Notes: generated by a model not told the origin, from the letters alone. 64,000 nucleotides of DNA from Flectonema sp. DT1601 (GCA_964019425.1 OZ025812.1:620001-684000), one strand, 5' to 3'. Positions 1 to 10,939 are shown, numbered from the stretch's first letter. Program-made: numbers and translations.

Positions 1-1140
1 AACTGGCGTCTGAATAGTCTCCGTAAGTGTCGCTTTCTTCATATCAGTTTCAGTTACTGTTGGGTCATTCACGAAAGTCATTGTGTTAGAAATTTGTTTT
101 TCCACCGTCTCTGTCGTCGATTCGAATTCTTTGCTCGAAGCAGTTTGCGACACTAATGAAATTGTCAAGGTTTCGGTTTGCTCTAAGAGTGAGATCCCTT
201 GTTCTCCTAAAAAACCTGATTTTATTGAAACAAAGATATCACCATTTCCTCTAACAGAGCATCCAGTGAGTCCGAAGTTTTGAGTACCTTGAGAATCACC
301 CAACACCCATTGCAATTGATTTGTCGTGAGCGACGGATCATAAGACACTATACCTCCAGTTGAAGTGACCAGGTAAATTTTTAAACTCTTCGATTTAGGA
401 GTCACGCACATCGAAACTACAGAAACACCAACAGTTAGAATTGGTGTTAAGAGAATCTTAGAACCAGCACACCTTTCAAATTTATCATCTTGAAGAGGAA
501 CACAACTCTGCAAATCAATAGTCCACAATACCAGATCAGATATATAAGAAGCGACTGCGAAGATATTTGGGCTGTTTGGATCGGCTCCCATGGGGCCGAC
601 GTTTTTCAAGAGTAGAGTACTCGGGCCTTCAGATATTTCAAACAGATAACGAGATTCATCACTCGGTATCCAACTTTTAATTGGTGAATTAATGTTGAGA
701 GGTTTTGTATAAATACGATCATCACCACTATAGAATATAGTTCCCGTATTCTGTTGATAAGCCATCCATTCACAAGGTCCAAGAGCATTGTTTCCAGTTA
801 GGAATGCTGCTGTGTCAAATCCAGGCATTAATCTAGCATCTTCACCTCCAACTCGGATGATGGAAGACTCGCACAGGACTAGTAAATTTCTGTCACCTAA
901 CCTTGTGACTGATGACACACTCGTGGGATCAAATCGAATACCCGATATTGGGAATACTGTTCCTGGTGATGAAATTGGTTCGCTTTTTTGAAAACCTGCA
1001 GCGGTTTGGCCGACAATTCCTTCAGGACCGTCGAACCAAAATACGGATTTAACATCCACAATTCCAACCATCGCAACTGGACGTAATTGGTATCCATTCA
1101 CATAAATAACTATCACTAACAAACATAAGATAAACTTCAT
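1..1140 (-). CDS. 5' part of a secreted protein gene, runs off the left edge
   Basis: One minus-strand frame is open from an ATG at 1140 to base 1, giving 380 codons without a stop. It begins with a typical signal peptide (MKFILCLLVIVIYVNG, predicted cleavage after about residue 16). The rest is a soluble ectodomain with many short hydrophobic strands and Gly/Asp turns, such as STGGIVSYDP and CSVRGNGDIFVSIKSG, which could be a beta-propeller-like fold. This fold guess is inference only. Near the window edge the sequence becomes rich in Thr, Ser and Glu, like a stalk. The 3' end is outside the window, so a membrane anchor cannot be excluded. A candidate acceptor AG (CTCATCAAG) lies about 14 nt upstream. 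The family was not recognised. The coding call is strong because of the length and clean codon structure. Confidence 0.8.
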   Translation of the reverse strand, partial: MKFILCLLVIVIYVNGYQLRPVAMVGIVDVKSVFWFDGPEGIVGQTAAGFQKSEPISSPGTVFPISGIRFDPTSVSSVTRLGDRNLLVLCESSIIRVGGEDARLMPGFDTAAFLTGNNALGPCEWMAYQQNTGTIFYSGDDRIYTKPLNINSPIKSWIPSDESRYLFEISEGPSTLLLKNVGPMGADPNSPNIFAVASYISDLVLWTIDLQSCVPLQDDKFERCAGSKILLTPILTVGVSVVSMCVTPKSKSLKIYLVTSTGGIVSYDPSLTTNQLQWVLGDSQGTQNFGLTGCSVRGNGDIFVSIKSGFLGEQGISLLEQTETLTISLVSQTASSKEFESTTETVEKQISNTMTFVNDPTVTETDMKKATLTETIQTPV

Positions 1141-1747
1141 GGTTGACATCACTTGATGAGCTTTTTGTTCTTACTCCTTTTTTTTAATTTTTTTTATTAT
1201 TATTTTCACTGAACCAACTTTTATGTATTAGCTACCCAGAAGAAAGAGGAATACTTTTCCAGTAAGCTACATCATTTTTTTTTAGTTTATTTTTTTTATT
1301 ATTATTATTATTATTATTTTTTTTTTTTTTTCCAGTTGGGATATTCTGTAAAAATTATATTAAACTAAAACAATGCTACTCCGCTAGAAGTAATAACCAA
1401 CGATGAAGGCTGATACGACACGAAGGGAAACGTTTTCTTCCATATGAAACTAATCAGAATCGTACACACTCACTGAACAAGATATATAGTTAATGTGAAC
1501 CTGTAACAAAGAAAAGAATTATATCAAATAGCAGAAACAGCAAATAATTTCTCAGGGAAATCAAATTATTTAACAAGTGTAAATATGAAGGAAGCATCAA
1601 GCAACAGGGAACTATGAGTAACCCTACTGGTGAAGCTTGAAGCTGGTGCAATCTATAAAGAAGAAGGCGAGGTGCATAAGACTACTTGTTGTACATCAAT
1701 CTCATCTCCGAAAATGCTACAACAATCAAAAAATAATTTGGAGTCAG

Positions 1748-1779
<32 letters not shown>

Positions 1780-2170
1780 GATAAATTACAATAAAAAAAT
1801 CAGACATACTTTTTTTTAAAGTAAAAGTCAAATTTTGAACTGGGGAAATAACGTGATACTGTAATTGGGAAGAGAGGAAAAACAATCATTTTCTTCCCTT
1901 TGAAGACTGAAAAGAGAGGGAGACGACAGGGAAAACCAATTGACTCGCAGAAGTGTGCTTACTTGTTTGCGAGCGATGGCCAAATAAACTCTAATAGGTT
2001 GAAGGGAGAAGGGAAGAAAGCAGGTGTTGGGAATGGATAGTTATGACCTTTGTAAGAAATGAATGCAGCATAGGCAGTGGCCCAAAATACACCGAACCTG
2101 GCTTTGGGAACTCGTAAATTAATTTGTGAACAGAAACGCTCACAAGTTCAATTTTATTCGGATTTATACC
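1141..2170. other. Intergenic, homopolymer-rich
   Basis: No coding frame or RNA gene seen. It contains ATT/T tracts near 1275-1330 and a long T run near 1757. It is the upstream side of the partial secreted-protein gene. Confidence 0.5.
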
Positions 2171-2174
2171 TCAG

Positions 2175-2690
2175 CTAAATCAAAAAATATTCAAACAAAA
2201 TGTCATCAGCAATCGAGAGCTCTGAACTGTCGAGTTGCAGTTCCTCTGAGCACAGTCGCTCCGTGTTCGCCTTCGGCGCGACACCTGTTAAGAAGGTATA
2301 AAGGCGTGTGTACGTCTCTGTTGGCGTTGATGCCAACAGCCATTTGTTTCCACTGATATTTATGATGTCGGAGGGCAATGAAAACAAGGACGGGTAGTCC
2401 ACTTTGTGAAGCTGCACAAAGATTGGATTGGAAACTCAGTGTTTCGGTATTTCTGACAAGTTCAAGGGTATCAAACGTGTTTTCACGTCTGACAACCTAC
2501 ACATTTTCTTTGCACCGCCCACATAGGCAGAAACATATTAAAGCTGCACGGCAAAGCAGTATTCTCGGTCTGCAAAAGATCAGTATACGCAAGATCCACT
2601 TCTAAAGCAAAAGAGTTAGTAAGAAAATCTCCAAGCGTGTAGCTGACTATGTGTGGGAGGAGGTTGTAGCAAGCTAGGGTGCACAGTCAG
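2175..2690 (+). pseudogene. Decayed coding relic of unknown family
   Basis: The plus strand here has the composition of coding DNA and is richer in GC than the surrounding A/T tracts. A short frame starts at about 2200 with a Ser-rich segment (MSSAIESSELSSCSSSEHS). Further short stretches of protein-like sequence follow up to a stop near 2680. No frame spans the region and nothing was recognised as a known family. It is on the strand opposite to all host genes, so a former mobile element is plausible but not shown. It is treated as an old, broken relic. Confidence 0.4.
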
Positions 2691-3370
2691 GCCGGAGCCC
2701 CAGGTCATAGGTTTGGTGTATTTTTGGGCCATAACCCAAAAAAGAAACATAACATAACAGCAAAAAATAACAGCAGGTTATTAGAATTTAGAATTTTTTT
2801 TTTTTTAAATTCATATCAGAGCAGACACAGCCGCTGATTTTTTTTTTTTTTTAAGACTCCAACTCGCTAGAGCTGAAGGGCAGGGAAGTGAAGGGAAATT
2901 GTTTTGTTTTTTGTTTTGTTTTGTTTTTTTTTTTTTTTTTTTTTTTTGGTATTAATTTTTCAAATAAAAATTTTAACTAAAAACAAAAAGAAAACGAGAG
3001 AACGAGTAAAGAAGAAAAAAGAAAAAAAAAATTGAAAGGGAGGGGAAAAAAACTGGTACAACATTGTCATAGTAAAAAATACAAGCGAGATGAAGTATTT
3101 TTTAATACACAACTGATAAGTGAAGGAGAGGAGCAAAAGCCAGTTAAGACACAATCTACCATCGATCGCCCAATGAATCACTGGAAAACTATTACTGACA
3201 ATCAAGAAAGATTATTGTGTTGCTTTCAATATGCTCAACCACAGCATGGTTGATATGAACCCCCAATACGTGCAAGATGATATCGTATCTTGACATACTT
3301 AGAAACTTAAGTGAATAAAAATATTAAAAAAGCAAATAGGGTAGAGAGGATGTATGTTCGATTTTGTAAA

Positions 3371-3500
3371 AAGTACAACTGTGTTGTATCATAAATACAT
3401 AAAGATAATTTAACATTAGTTTTAAATACAGTGACTAAGGGTGATGCGCAACTCAGCATATTAAAGTAACTATAGGTTTCGAGAGTAATCCATATACCTC
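3371..3500 (+). repeat. Dispersed repeat A, copy 1
   Basis: About 130 bp that aligns by eye with 63122-63252. The most conserved part is the last 25 bp (GTTTCGAGAGTAATCCATAT then ACCT). The earlier part shares ACAACTG, TTTAACAT and ACAGTGA blocks in the same order. Nature unknown. Confidence 0.65.
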
Positions 3501-3855
3501 TTACCTCTATTCTCTCTCATCAGTTATGGTGTTGAAGTAAGTCAATCCAATGTTGAGACTGAGTCATTCCAGTTTGCAGGACTGGAATGTAGTTACTTTA
3601 AGTTTCATGTTCATAATAAAAAAAACATATTATTTACTGTTACTAGTTCGTAGCTCACTACTAGTGGAGCACTTTTCTACAATAAATGTAGAAAGTGTTT
3701 TTAATTATCAAAGTCTGATAATTGTTCCTTAGCATCAGGAAGGTCTGGAGTTGAAGATCTCTGTGAAATACTCATATCATCTGAAGAATCATGTTCATCT
3801 TGTTTGCTTCTTTTCTTTCGAGTATTTCTTCTGAGCATCGGTCTAATGGGTAGAG

Positions 3856-3871
3856 GGGGGGGGGGGGGGGG
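3856..3871 (+). repeat. G16 homopolymer
   Basis: A run of 16 G, the only long G run seen in a window dominated by A and T runs. Confidence 0.9.
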
Positions 3872-4599
3872 CAACATCTAATTATCACCACTACACAAAT
3901 GAGGATAATTATCTAAGCGCTCGGTACTAACTTCTTCTTTTTTCTTTCAACCCTAACAAATCGTGAAGCAGCCAACCCAACTAAGAGTTGGTATTTCACT
4001 AGTTGACGTTATTCAGAAGCAGGACCCGACCTTGGAAAAGACCGAGAACCCGTCTACATGAATATTTGGTGGTAGCAAAAACAAAAGTAAAGCATGTTTG
4101 TGGTAATATAAATAGCGTGATGTCAACAGCATTAGATCGAATGGTGTATACGGTAGAGAGGAGTTTAGAAATAATAATTTAAAAAAACAAATCGAAAATA
4201 ACGAACAAATGAGAAGGAAAAAAATCAGCTACCTCACAAGTGTTGTGAAAACCCGGTTTAACTTGGGAGGACAATCGAAAAGAGAGCAAAGTGGAAAAAA
4301 CGTAGCTACCGCAACACGCTTTTCGTTACGGATTTAAGATCCTCTGACACGCGGGCACACAATGTGTCGGATAGACCAAAGAAGGGAAAAAGAAGTATCA
4401 AGAACAATAAAATAAGAGTGGTGGGGGAAATGTTTGGTAGAAATAAAATAGAATTTTAACTTGTGAAGTATGAGTTGAATTATTGGAAACAACTGAAAGT
4501 TAGTTTTTGAAAACTCCGCAATCTTTGTTTGTGTTTGCGCGTTTGAAGGAAATTTATTTTCCTGCAATGGAGCAAAAGAAAGAAATTCACAACTTGCAA

Positions 4600-6948
4600 T
4601 CAACTAGAACCCGAATTAGTAGACATCGGTAGAGAACATGTTGACAGTTCATTGTCAAAACTCATCCTCATAAAAGATGGCCTATGACTTACAAAAGATG
4701 CTCTGTGATGTACACACACCTTCAACTGCACACTTTCACGGAGAGAGGTGCTCGTGTTAATCAAGTGAACAACTTTATTTGTAATGGGATCTTCATCAGG
4801 ACTTTCTCTAATGATTTCATCAACTTCTTTGTTATGAAAAGCTTCTTTATAAGCTGGAGTCCACTCCCAAGTACACTTTCGATGTTGGGCCCTACATTCG
4901 AGGATAAGAAGCGAAGCGGGACCATTATTTAGTACCCAGCGGTCAATTGGGCGTACACGAGTTCGGAGGCCAGGTATAGCTATTGCGGAATAACCTTCTG
5001 GTTCTGCTGAGGCGTGTAGGATGACAGCATTGATTTCCAAAGCTGATTCTAAAAGAAGCTCTGACAGCCTCACACAGGGACCTATGACTGCAATAAACTT
5101 TTGATTCACACTACCAACTTCTCCCATACTAACACTTCCTGTAGCCACACCCATATTGTACTCAATTTTACGACCATCTAAAAGTTTAGAAAAACGAAAG
5201 GCACTCTCAACGTGTGCAGTGCACTCTCTCGCAGCATTCCAAGACAGTAAGGCTACTGTGCTAAAAACTGTGACAACAGCACCACCTGTCCTTTCAAGGT
5301 TACTCATGAGAGCGATGAATGCCATTTGAAAACATGTAAATGTGTAGCTGGTATCTTCTGTTTCTAAAGAAACTTTCGCTACGGTTACACATTTTCTAAA
5401 TAGTAATTTGATACGCGGTACGACTGCATGAGTTGAGCTTGCAGTACTCACACTGCTGTGGGAGTCGTACTCAAGTGCAGACTGAGGTTCTCTTTTATTT
5501 TCAATATCACGTTGTATTTCACTTAATCTATTTGAATGACTTGAATGAACGAGACTTGAGAGAGTTACCTTGTCCCTGAATCCTCGTAGTTGAAATGTCC
5601 CAAGAGTCAGACTCTCACAAAACTGAGATTCTGCAACTCGTAGTTCATCAACAACAGTAACGGTTCCTTTAACACCAACGCCTTCCATTCTAGATGCTTT
5701 ATTCACAGTCGGTCCAAAGTAATCAAATCTTGATGTCAGTTCATTCTTCTCAACTGATACATCTCCATAATGAGCTGCTATCCGAACACCCAAACCTGGT
5801 TTTAGTGCTGTTGGCCAATCCTGTGTAGACAGAGCAACTTGGACCGCAAGTCCAAACTCGGCTGCTTTGCGAAATTCACCAAAGGCTACCATGAACGCGT
5901 CTCCGATTGTTTTCACTTCGTATCCTCCGAAAGTGTTCATCACTTCTCTGATGGTAAAGTTGTGGAGTTTGAGGCCTTGCTGCATTTCAAGAGGAAACTG
6001 TTCCCAAAGCGATGTTGATGACTGAATGTCTGTGAAAACTATAGCCGCGCGAGAACCGAGTGGGGGGTCAACTCGACCAACTCCCCAACACTCGATTCGA
6101 GGGAGATTTTGAGAAAGACTCTCCGCCTGACTCATTCTCGCAAATAAAGAATCTGGTAAGTACGGACGATAAACTCCAAGATTTACAATCATTTGCTCCA
6201 GAACGTCATGAAGCTGATTCTTGTCGTCAGACATCAGTAATAGCTCCGCCTGCTTTAAGTCGAAGTCAACAAGACATGCAACTACATCCCCAGCTAGATG
6301 TAGCGCTTCTTGAAGTCTCCGATTCTCCGAAATTGCTCGGTCAGCAAACCCTCTAGTAAAATAGTAATCTAGGAAATAAACAGCAATTACAAGAGTGTTA
6401 GCAATAGATACATCGATAGGTGCCTTGCATGGAGGTTTGCTACATCCACATAATTGCGTAAAGGCATCAGCACCCCCAATGTCAAAGAGTCCGAATCTAG
6501 TTGCATCTTCGGCTGCCCACATGAGTGCGTATAGTGTTATTAACGTGAGAGATATGTAGGTAATTATCGGTCTTTTGAGTTGGCAAAGCAAGGCTACATC
6601 CAGGACAATAACACACCAACCATGCTGTCGAACACTAGATCTCAGTCTCCAGTAAGTGTCAGCCATTAAGATACATAACATAGCGACCAACAGAAATAAT
6701 TCAATTAATAAGTCTGGTGCTGAACCTCTAATCTTCATGTACACGAGAGGTATGACACCCAATAAGAATAAGACTGCAGTGAAAAACAGATAGAAGTATG
6801 ACAAGGGTGTTCCATCTGATGTCGTAAGCTCTTCGAAAAATCCTTGCATTGCCGCTCCGGTCAGAAAAGTTCCACCACATGTAAGGATCTGTTTCCGCTT
6901 CTGAACCCACAGTTTGTCATCAGGTTTCACAAACCACCCAAACCACAT
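4600..6948 (-). CDS. Transmembrane adenylate/guanylate cyclase, class III
   Basis: A 782-residue single-exon protein. Four to five hydrophobic segments occupy roughly residues 48-198. A linker with the motif YRPYLPDSLF (about 260-269) follows, a pattern often seen before cyclase domains in euglenozoan proteins. The class III catalytic domain spans about 298-460. Its first metal Asp is in FTDIQSS (D307), the second in GDAFMVAF (D350), and the Asn/Arg transition-state pair is in TVNKASRMEG (N416, R420). The domain therefore looks active and would make cAMP or cGMP from ATP or GTP; which substrate is unclear. Residues about 525-690 resemble a second cyclase fold (KIEYNMGVATGSVSMGEVG) that lacks the metal Asps, perhaps a regulatory partner. 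The acceptor TTTATTTCAG ends 10 nt before the ATG. The adjacent CNBD channel gene suggests linked cyclic-nucleotide signalling. Confidence 0.9.
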   Translation of the reverse strand: MWFGWFVKPDDKLWVQKRKQILTCGGTFLTGAAMQGFFEELTTSDGTPLSYFYLFFTAVLFLLGVIPLVYMKIRGSAPDLLIELFLLVAMLCILMADTYWRLRSSVRQHGWCVIVLDVALLCQLKRPIITYISLTLITLYALMWAAEDATRFGLFDIGGADAFTQLCGCSKPPCKAPIDVSIANTLVIAVYFLDYYFTRGFADRAISENRRLQEALHLAGDVVACLVDFDLKQAELLLMSDDKNQLHDVLEQMIVNLGVYRPYLPDSLFARMSQAESLSQNLPRIECWGVGRVDPPLGSRAAIVFTDIQSSTSLWEQFPLEMQQGLKLHNFTIREVMNTFGGYEVKTIGDAFMVAFGEFRKAAEFGLAVQVALSTQDWPTALKPGLGVRIAAHYGDVSVEKNELTSRFDYFGPTVNKASRMEGVGVKGTVTVVDELRVAESQFCESLTLGTFQLRGFRDKVTLSSLVHSSHSNRLSEIQRDIENKREPQSALEYDSHSSVSTASSTHAVVPRIKLLFRKCVTVAKVSLETEDTSYTFTCFQMAFIALMSNLERTGGAVVTVFSTVALLSWNAARECTAHVESAFRFSKLLDGRKIEYNMGVATGSVSMGEVGSVNQKFIAVIGPCVRLSELLLESALEINAVILHASAEPEGYSAIAIPGLRTRVRPIDRWVLNNGPASLLILECRAQHRKCTWEWTPAYKEAFHNKEVDEIIRESPDEDPITNKVVHLINTSTSLRESVQLKVCVHHRASFVSHRPSFMRMSFDNELSTCSLPMSTNSGSS

Positions 6949-7772
6949 TTTTTTATAACTGAAATAAAATAGTTAGAATTTGAGTTTGGTATAAATATTC
7001 GATTTTCGAACCAAATCAACACATCAGACATGAATAATTAGGTAGCTGGATATTAACGAAAAAATAAAAACATAAAATAAGCTGCACAAGGTCACGCAGG
7101 TAATTATGTTCAAGTTTCCCGTACTCGCTAATCTGTATTTTTGCTATTGCTGTTAGTATTGATATTGAGTGTTTAACGTATAATAAAAAGACTCAGAGAT
7201 GACTTCGAAAAGTAAAAAAAAATGAAGAAGAGAAATAGAAACCAAACAGACCAGCAGAATCCTAATGTTCTCCGAACGAGGCATTCCAAAGGAATAACTG
7301 CCACAGAAAAAATAGACAAAAAAGTCAAAATACTACCACCTCGCAACTGCTAATTGTCATAGATTGTATCGCAACTAGCGTTTTCATGACTTAACAGATG
7401 GAATTAAAAATAAAAAACTTGGCAAAAACGAGACAAAATACGTAAAACACCTTTTCATCTCCAAACACATAGGTGAACATAAATACTACGAATAAAAACA
7501 GGAACAAACCAAAACAAGTACCGTGAACTGATGAAGAAACGACCAGGTAATAATAAGCATAGCCGGAGTAAATAATCTAATGTACTTGGTGTATATCTCC
7601 CCCGGATGTGTGGAGTACAACTTAATTGCAGAGCAATATAATTACCAAATTAAATATTTATAACATCAGTAGTTGTGAACATAACCAATGGCACTGCGGA
7701 TACCGAAATGAATAATCCAAATGGGAAGTGAAGGGGGGGCAAGGAAATCGGCTGCTTTATTCAGCAACAACA
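6949..7772. other. Intergenic between cyclase and channel genes
   Basis: A-rich on the plus strand with no open frame of coding quality. The pyrimidine-rich acceptor for the cyclase gene lies at 6959-6961. Confidence 0.5.
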
Positions 7773-9410
7773 TTAAAACACCGCACTAATAGGTACCGTA
7801 ACACTGGCCGACAAACTAGCCGCCATTGTCCCTCTTCCAATCGATTCCGCCTCACTATCATGGTAAGACAGCCCAGAGAGTTCTACCTTTCCAGGACTGC
7901 TATTGCTACCACCAGTGTTAGCAATGTGTGTCAAATCGTCTTGCTTTTTGTCCTCCGAAAATATCTCTCGATAACGTTTTTCAGCTGTTCGCTCGATATG
8001 TTTACTTTGTACTGGGAAATTACGTCGAACTTTCTGAAAGTCTTCCTTTCTTAAGACAAACACATCACAACATGTGACAGCTACAATAGTTGCTGTTCTT
8101 TTACGATCATAAACTAAAGCAATCTCTCCGGCGTATGAACCATCTGATAACACGTGAAGAACAGTGACTCCATCATTCCCAAGAACGTGCATCTCTCCTC
8201 TTGATAAGAAATACATTTCGGAACCGGTTTCTCCACGCTCGCATATTTTCGTCCCTGGTAAGAATACCCTCGGCTTAAGATTTTTCACTACTTCCCGGAC
8301 AAATTTCGGCTCGTAATAGCTGTCTCCTTCCCTACCACACAGGAGTTCGACTTTTTTAATAATTTCGCTGTTATCAACAAATGACATCATTTGCTTAATA
8401 CACGCTGGCAAGTCCGACAGTTCCTTTTCCTTGTCCAAGCCACGACCACCTTTCCAAAGGTAGGCATAGTGGTTCCGGACCTCATCTCGAACTTCGTCAG
8501 GAATTTGGAGTATTGACATCGAGTCGTTAATGGTGTTCATCTTTTGTCGGAAATATAATTTACTGCTATCGACATACGTCATCAACATGAAGGCGTAACC
8601 AACGAGCATAGCGAGGAATGTAGCACGGACACAGTCAGCAAAGATTGTATATACCAGTTGAAGATTCGTGAAAGCCATTGGAGGACCCATATAAGAACTA
8701 AATGCCCATGATAAGCTGTGGACATATCTGTGCAGGAAATCTTCATGAGACCAATGCGGCGTCCCAGTGAAGTTTGACGTTGCGTCTTCTCCATCAATAT
8801 GACACACAAGAGCAAAACCACAAGCAAGGAAGTGGAAACAAACAAAAACCATGAATATGAATTTGTAAATTCTTAACCACATGGGTCTAGACCTCCATTG
8901 TTTCTCCCACTTGCTAAAAATGTTAATAAATACGTAACCCTTCAGAAGTCGATTAGCTCTGGACCATGGGTTGTATTCCTTCCCTGCCATAAGCGCTACG
9001 AACTCAAAAGGAATTCCCGACAGTATATTAAATATAGTTTTTTCTTCTGGAGATTCTCTTCGCACAAAGGAGTCGAAAATTTGAATTAAATCAAAAGCAA
9101 TATCCACAGGTAGCCAATACTGCCAACTCCTTACCATGAAACCCAATCTCAATGGTACTACAAACCAAGTCATGGATAACATTATGAACATCAACCGATC
9201 CCACCACACACTTTGCACGATTCCAGACAAACTGAACATATTATTCAATGGAAGGGTGTACTGACGCAAAGAAAAGATAAATGCTTCATTGAAAACATAG
9301 TCGACAATCACGCAATCCCGTGTAAAGATACAAATCCTTCCCATTGCAAGTATAGATATAACCTTTGAATGCTTGGGGAGATATGACCATTGACCTCTGA
9401 CACGAACCAT
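7773..9410 (-). CDS. Cyclic-nucleotide-binding ion-channel-like membrane protein
   Basis: A 545-residue protein with an N-terminal multi-span membrane region (hydrophobic segments at roughly 70-90, 180-205 and 255-280) and a C-terminal cyclic-nucleotide-binding domain at about 385-500. The CNBD shows the usual beta-roll (PGTKICERGETGSEMYFLSR, then GEIALVYDRKRTATI). The Glu and Arg of the phosphate-binding cassette are present. The layout follows the CNG/HCN/EAG channel family. The pore segment reads SLSWAFSSYMGPPM rather than a TVGYG filter, and the expected S4 helix has few regularly spaced Arg/Lys residues. It may be a non-selective or voltage-insensitive channel, or a non-conducting relative. 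A candidate trans-splice acceptor (CCATTTCACAG) ends about 27 nt before the ATG. It sits just upstream of the cyclase gene in transcription order. Confidence 0.85.
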   Translation of the reverse strand: MVRVRGQWSYLPKHSKVISILAMGRICIFTRDCVIVDYVFNEAFIFSLRQYTLPLNNMFSLSGIVQSVWWDRLMFIMLSMTWFVVPLRLGFMVRSWQYWLPVDIAFDLIQIFDSFVRRESPEEKTIFNILSGIPFEFVALMAGKEYNPWSRANRLLKGYVFINIFSKWEKQWRSRPMWLRIYKFIFMVFVCFHFLACGFALVCHIDGEDATSNFTGTPHWSHEDFLHRYVHSLSWAFSSYMGPPMAFTNLQLVYTIFADCVRATFLAMLVGYAFMLMTYVDSSKLYFRQKMNTINDSMSILQIPDEVRDEVRNHYAYLWKGGRGLDKEKELSDLPACIKQMMSFVDNSEIIKKVELLCGREGDSYYEPKFVREVVKNLKPRVFLPGTKICERGETGSEMYFLSRGEMHVLGNDGVTVLHVLSDGSYAGEIALVYDRKRTATIVAVTCCDVFVLRKEDFQKVRRNFPVQSKHIERTAEKRYREIFSEDKKQDDLTHIANTGGSNSSPGKVELSGLSYHDSEAESIGRGTMAASLSASVTVPISAVF

Positions 9411-9600
9411 TATATGTGATCAAGTACATTATTGTTCTGTGAAATGGAAATATTTGTCTATGCGACGTGGACACATACAGATCTAAGAATCGAATACTTA
9501 CTTTTTCCACCACCCGTTCACAAAGGTGGTCCTTCTCCTAAGATTCCCTCCTACCCTGAGCATTACCGTTACGTTCTAATCAGCTACTCTCGCATTGTAG

Positions 9601-9637
9601 GTAGTTTAAGGTCTTAGTAAAGACCTTAAACTGACTA
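9601..9637. repeat. Inverted repeat (hairpin) beside transposon end
   Basis: GTAGTTTAAGGTCTT is followed after a few bases by AAGACCTTAAACTGACTAC, its reverse complement with a short bulge. It lies 25 bp outside the left end of transposon relic I. Confidence 0.8.
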
Positions 9638-9661
9638 CGCAATATGTATAAAAAGAATATA

Positions 9662-10939
9662 TGAGGACGTGCCAAAAGTAGGGCCTATTTTGTACCACGG
9701 GTAACTGCCGGCCTCTAAATCTTGGTCTGAGCACTTTTTTGGCCACTCTGTATGTTAGAAAACTCAATTCCGGGTCTGGGATACAACTTTACTTGTCACC
9801 AGTTCAAAAATTCTGCAATTTTTAGGGGAAATTGACTGTATTACACTGTAAGATGCTTGTGCACAGTTGAGACCAATTTGTAAGGTAGTAGTAGGAGAGT
9901 GTCACTCGCTTGAATCACAGCAGTGCCATTTTATCGATTTCCTGCTGCCACACACGAATCAGGATGCTGTAGTCACACTTCTGATTTTGAGGAAGTTTTG
10001 GGGTATGCCAATCATCAAAGATAGTGCAAAAGAGCTGCATTTCTGGTGTGATAGTGGCAAGCACTTTCAGAACGTAACTGTGATTAGCGAGATTCTCGCA
10101 CACCAACGGGTTGCAAGCTTGAACTTCTTTCCTGGAAGGCACAGCAAGAGCCACTGTGACAGGCATTTCGGCAGCATATCAAATGTCATCCAGACCTCAT
10201 CGAGAGTGGCACCGGTGCGTATCCTCACCGAGGTGGCAGGTGTACTCCGAACGCTCAGCGACACAACACCTGTATTTCTCTTCTTTGAAGAGCAAGAAGT
10301 GAGTGTGCAGAACCTCCGCATCCCAGCCGTAACCAGCTCCCCACCTACCGAAAGGATACTTCAGGTCAGATATATATCACAGCTTTCTCTGACGAAAACC
10401 AGCAATTTGCACTTGACGGAGGTAAGGCTACTTTGCTACTGAACCACAAGCCCAAAATATCAAATAAGCTTCCCCTTACTAGAGCTGAGAAGAGCATTAT
10501 TGGATCTACACCCCTTGACACAACCGCGGACAACAACAAGTCTGAAGAGATAGAGCACAGCCAGTATATCGATTCCCTGAAGAATAAACGAGCAAGAAAA
10601 GAAGCCCTCTTTGAAAGGTTAGACAGGGAGCACACCATCCAACAACGAGCCTGCAAACGGAAAAGTGCCCCCGAGAAGCCTGTTAGAAAGAAGCGCCAGT
10701 GCAGCTCTCTTACTCATGATCTCCGAAATTGTCCAGACCGTCGTTCTGTTCAACAAAAACAAAAACGCCAGGAAGTCCAACAACGAAGACATCGACATCG
10801 ATCGCTGCTCTGGCGGGTGTTCGTCTACACTGTGTTATTGTTTGTTTTTATCCCAAGGTTCAACCTTGGGAAGAGAAGTAAAAAATTCCGTCAATGTTGG
10901 CCTTCCTGTTCGAAGGTGCGCACCAATGACGATAAATAG
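9662..10939 (+). mobile_element. TIR DNA transposon relic I (same family as relic II)
   Basis: The left terminal repeat (9662 to about 9823) starts TGAG, is preceded by TA, and matches the 161-bp TIRs of relic II in many blocks (GTGCCAAAAGTAGGG, AATTCCGGGTCTGGGA). It is followed on the plus strand by transposase-like coding sequence and a C-terminal zinc-knuckle motif related to that in relic II. No matching right TIR was found before 15.9 kb, so the right end is lost or displaced by the RHS-like gene block. It is opposite in strand to the host genes. It looks old and incomplete. Confidence 0.7.
9867..10939 (+). pseudogene. C-terminal half of a DDE-type transposase (relic I)
   Basis: Two overlapping plus-strand frames (9867-10442 and 10433-10939) cover this relic. 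The first has LHFWCDSGKHFQN and NFFPGRHSKSHCDRHFGSIS, which look like the second acidic position and the HGKSxCD-type third acidic motif of a DDE transposase. The second is basic and ends with KKRQCSSLTHDLRNCP, matching the CKGCSEVDHDLRNCP knuckle in relic II. The N-terminal half is missing, and the reading shifts frame near 10440. The superfamily was not identified. Confidence in 'transposase relic' is moderate and rests on motif shape, TIR context and similarity between the two relics. Confidence 0.6.

Larger units (their letters stand above)
2700..4599. other. Gene-poor stretch between relic and cyclase gene
   Basis: No gene seen. It contains long T runs (2918-2947), a G16 run at 3856-3871 and one copy of a dispersed repeat (3371-3500). 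Confidence 0.5.
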
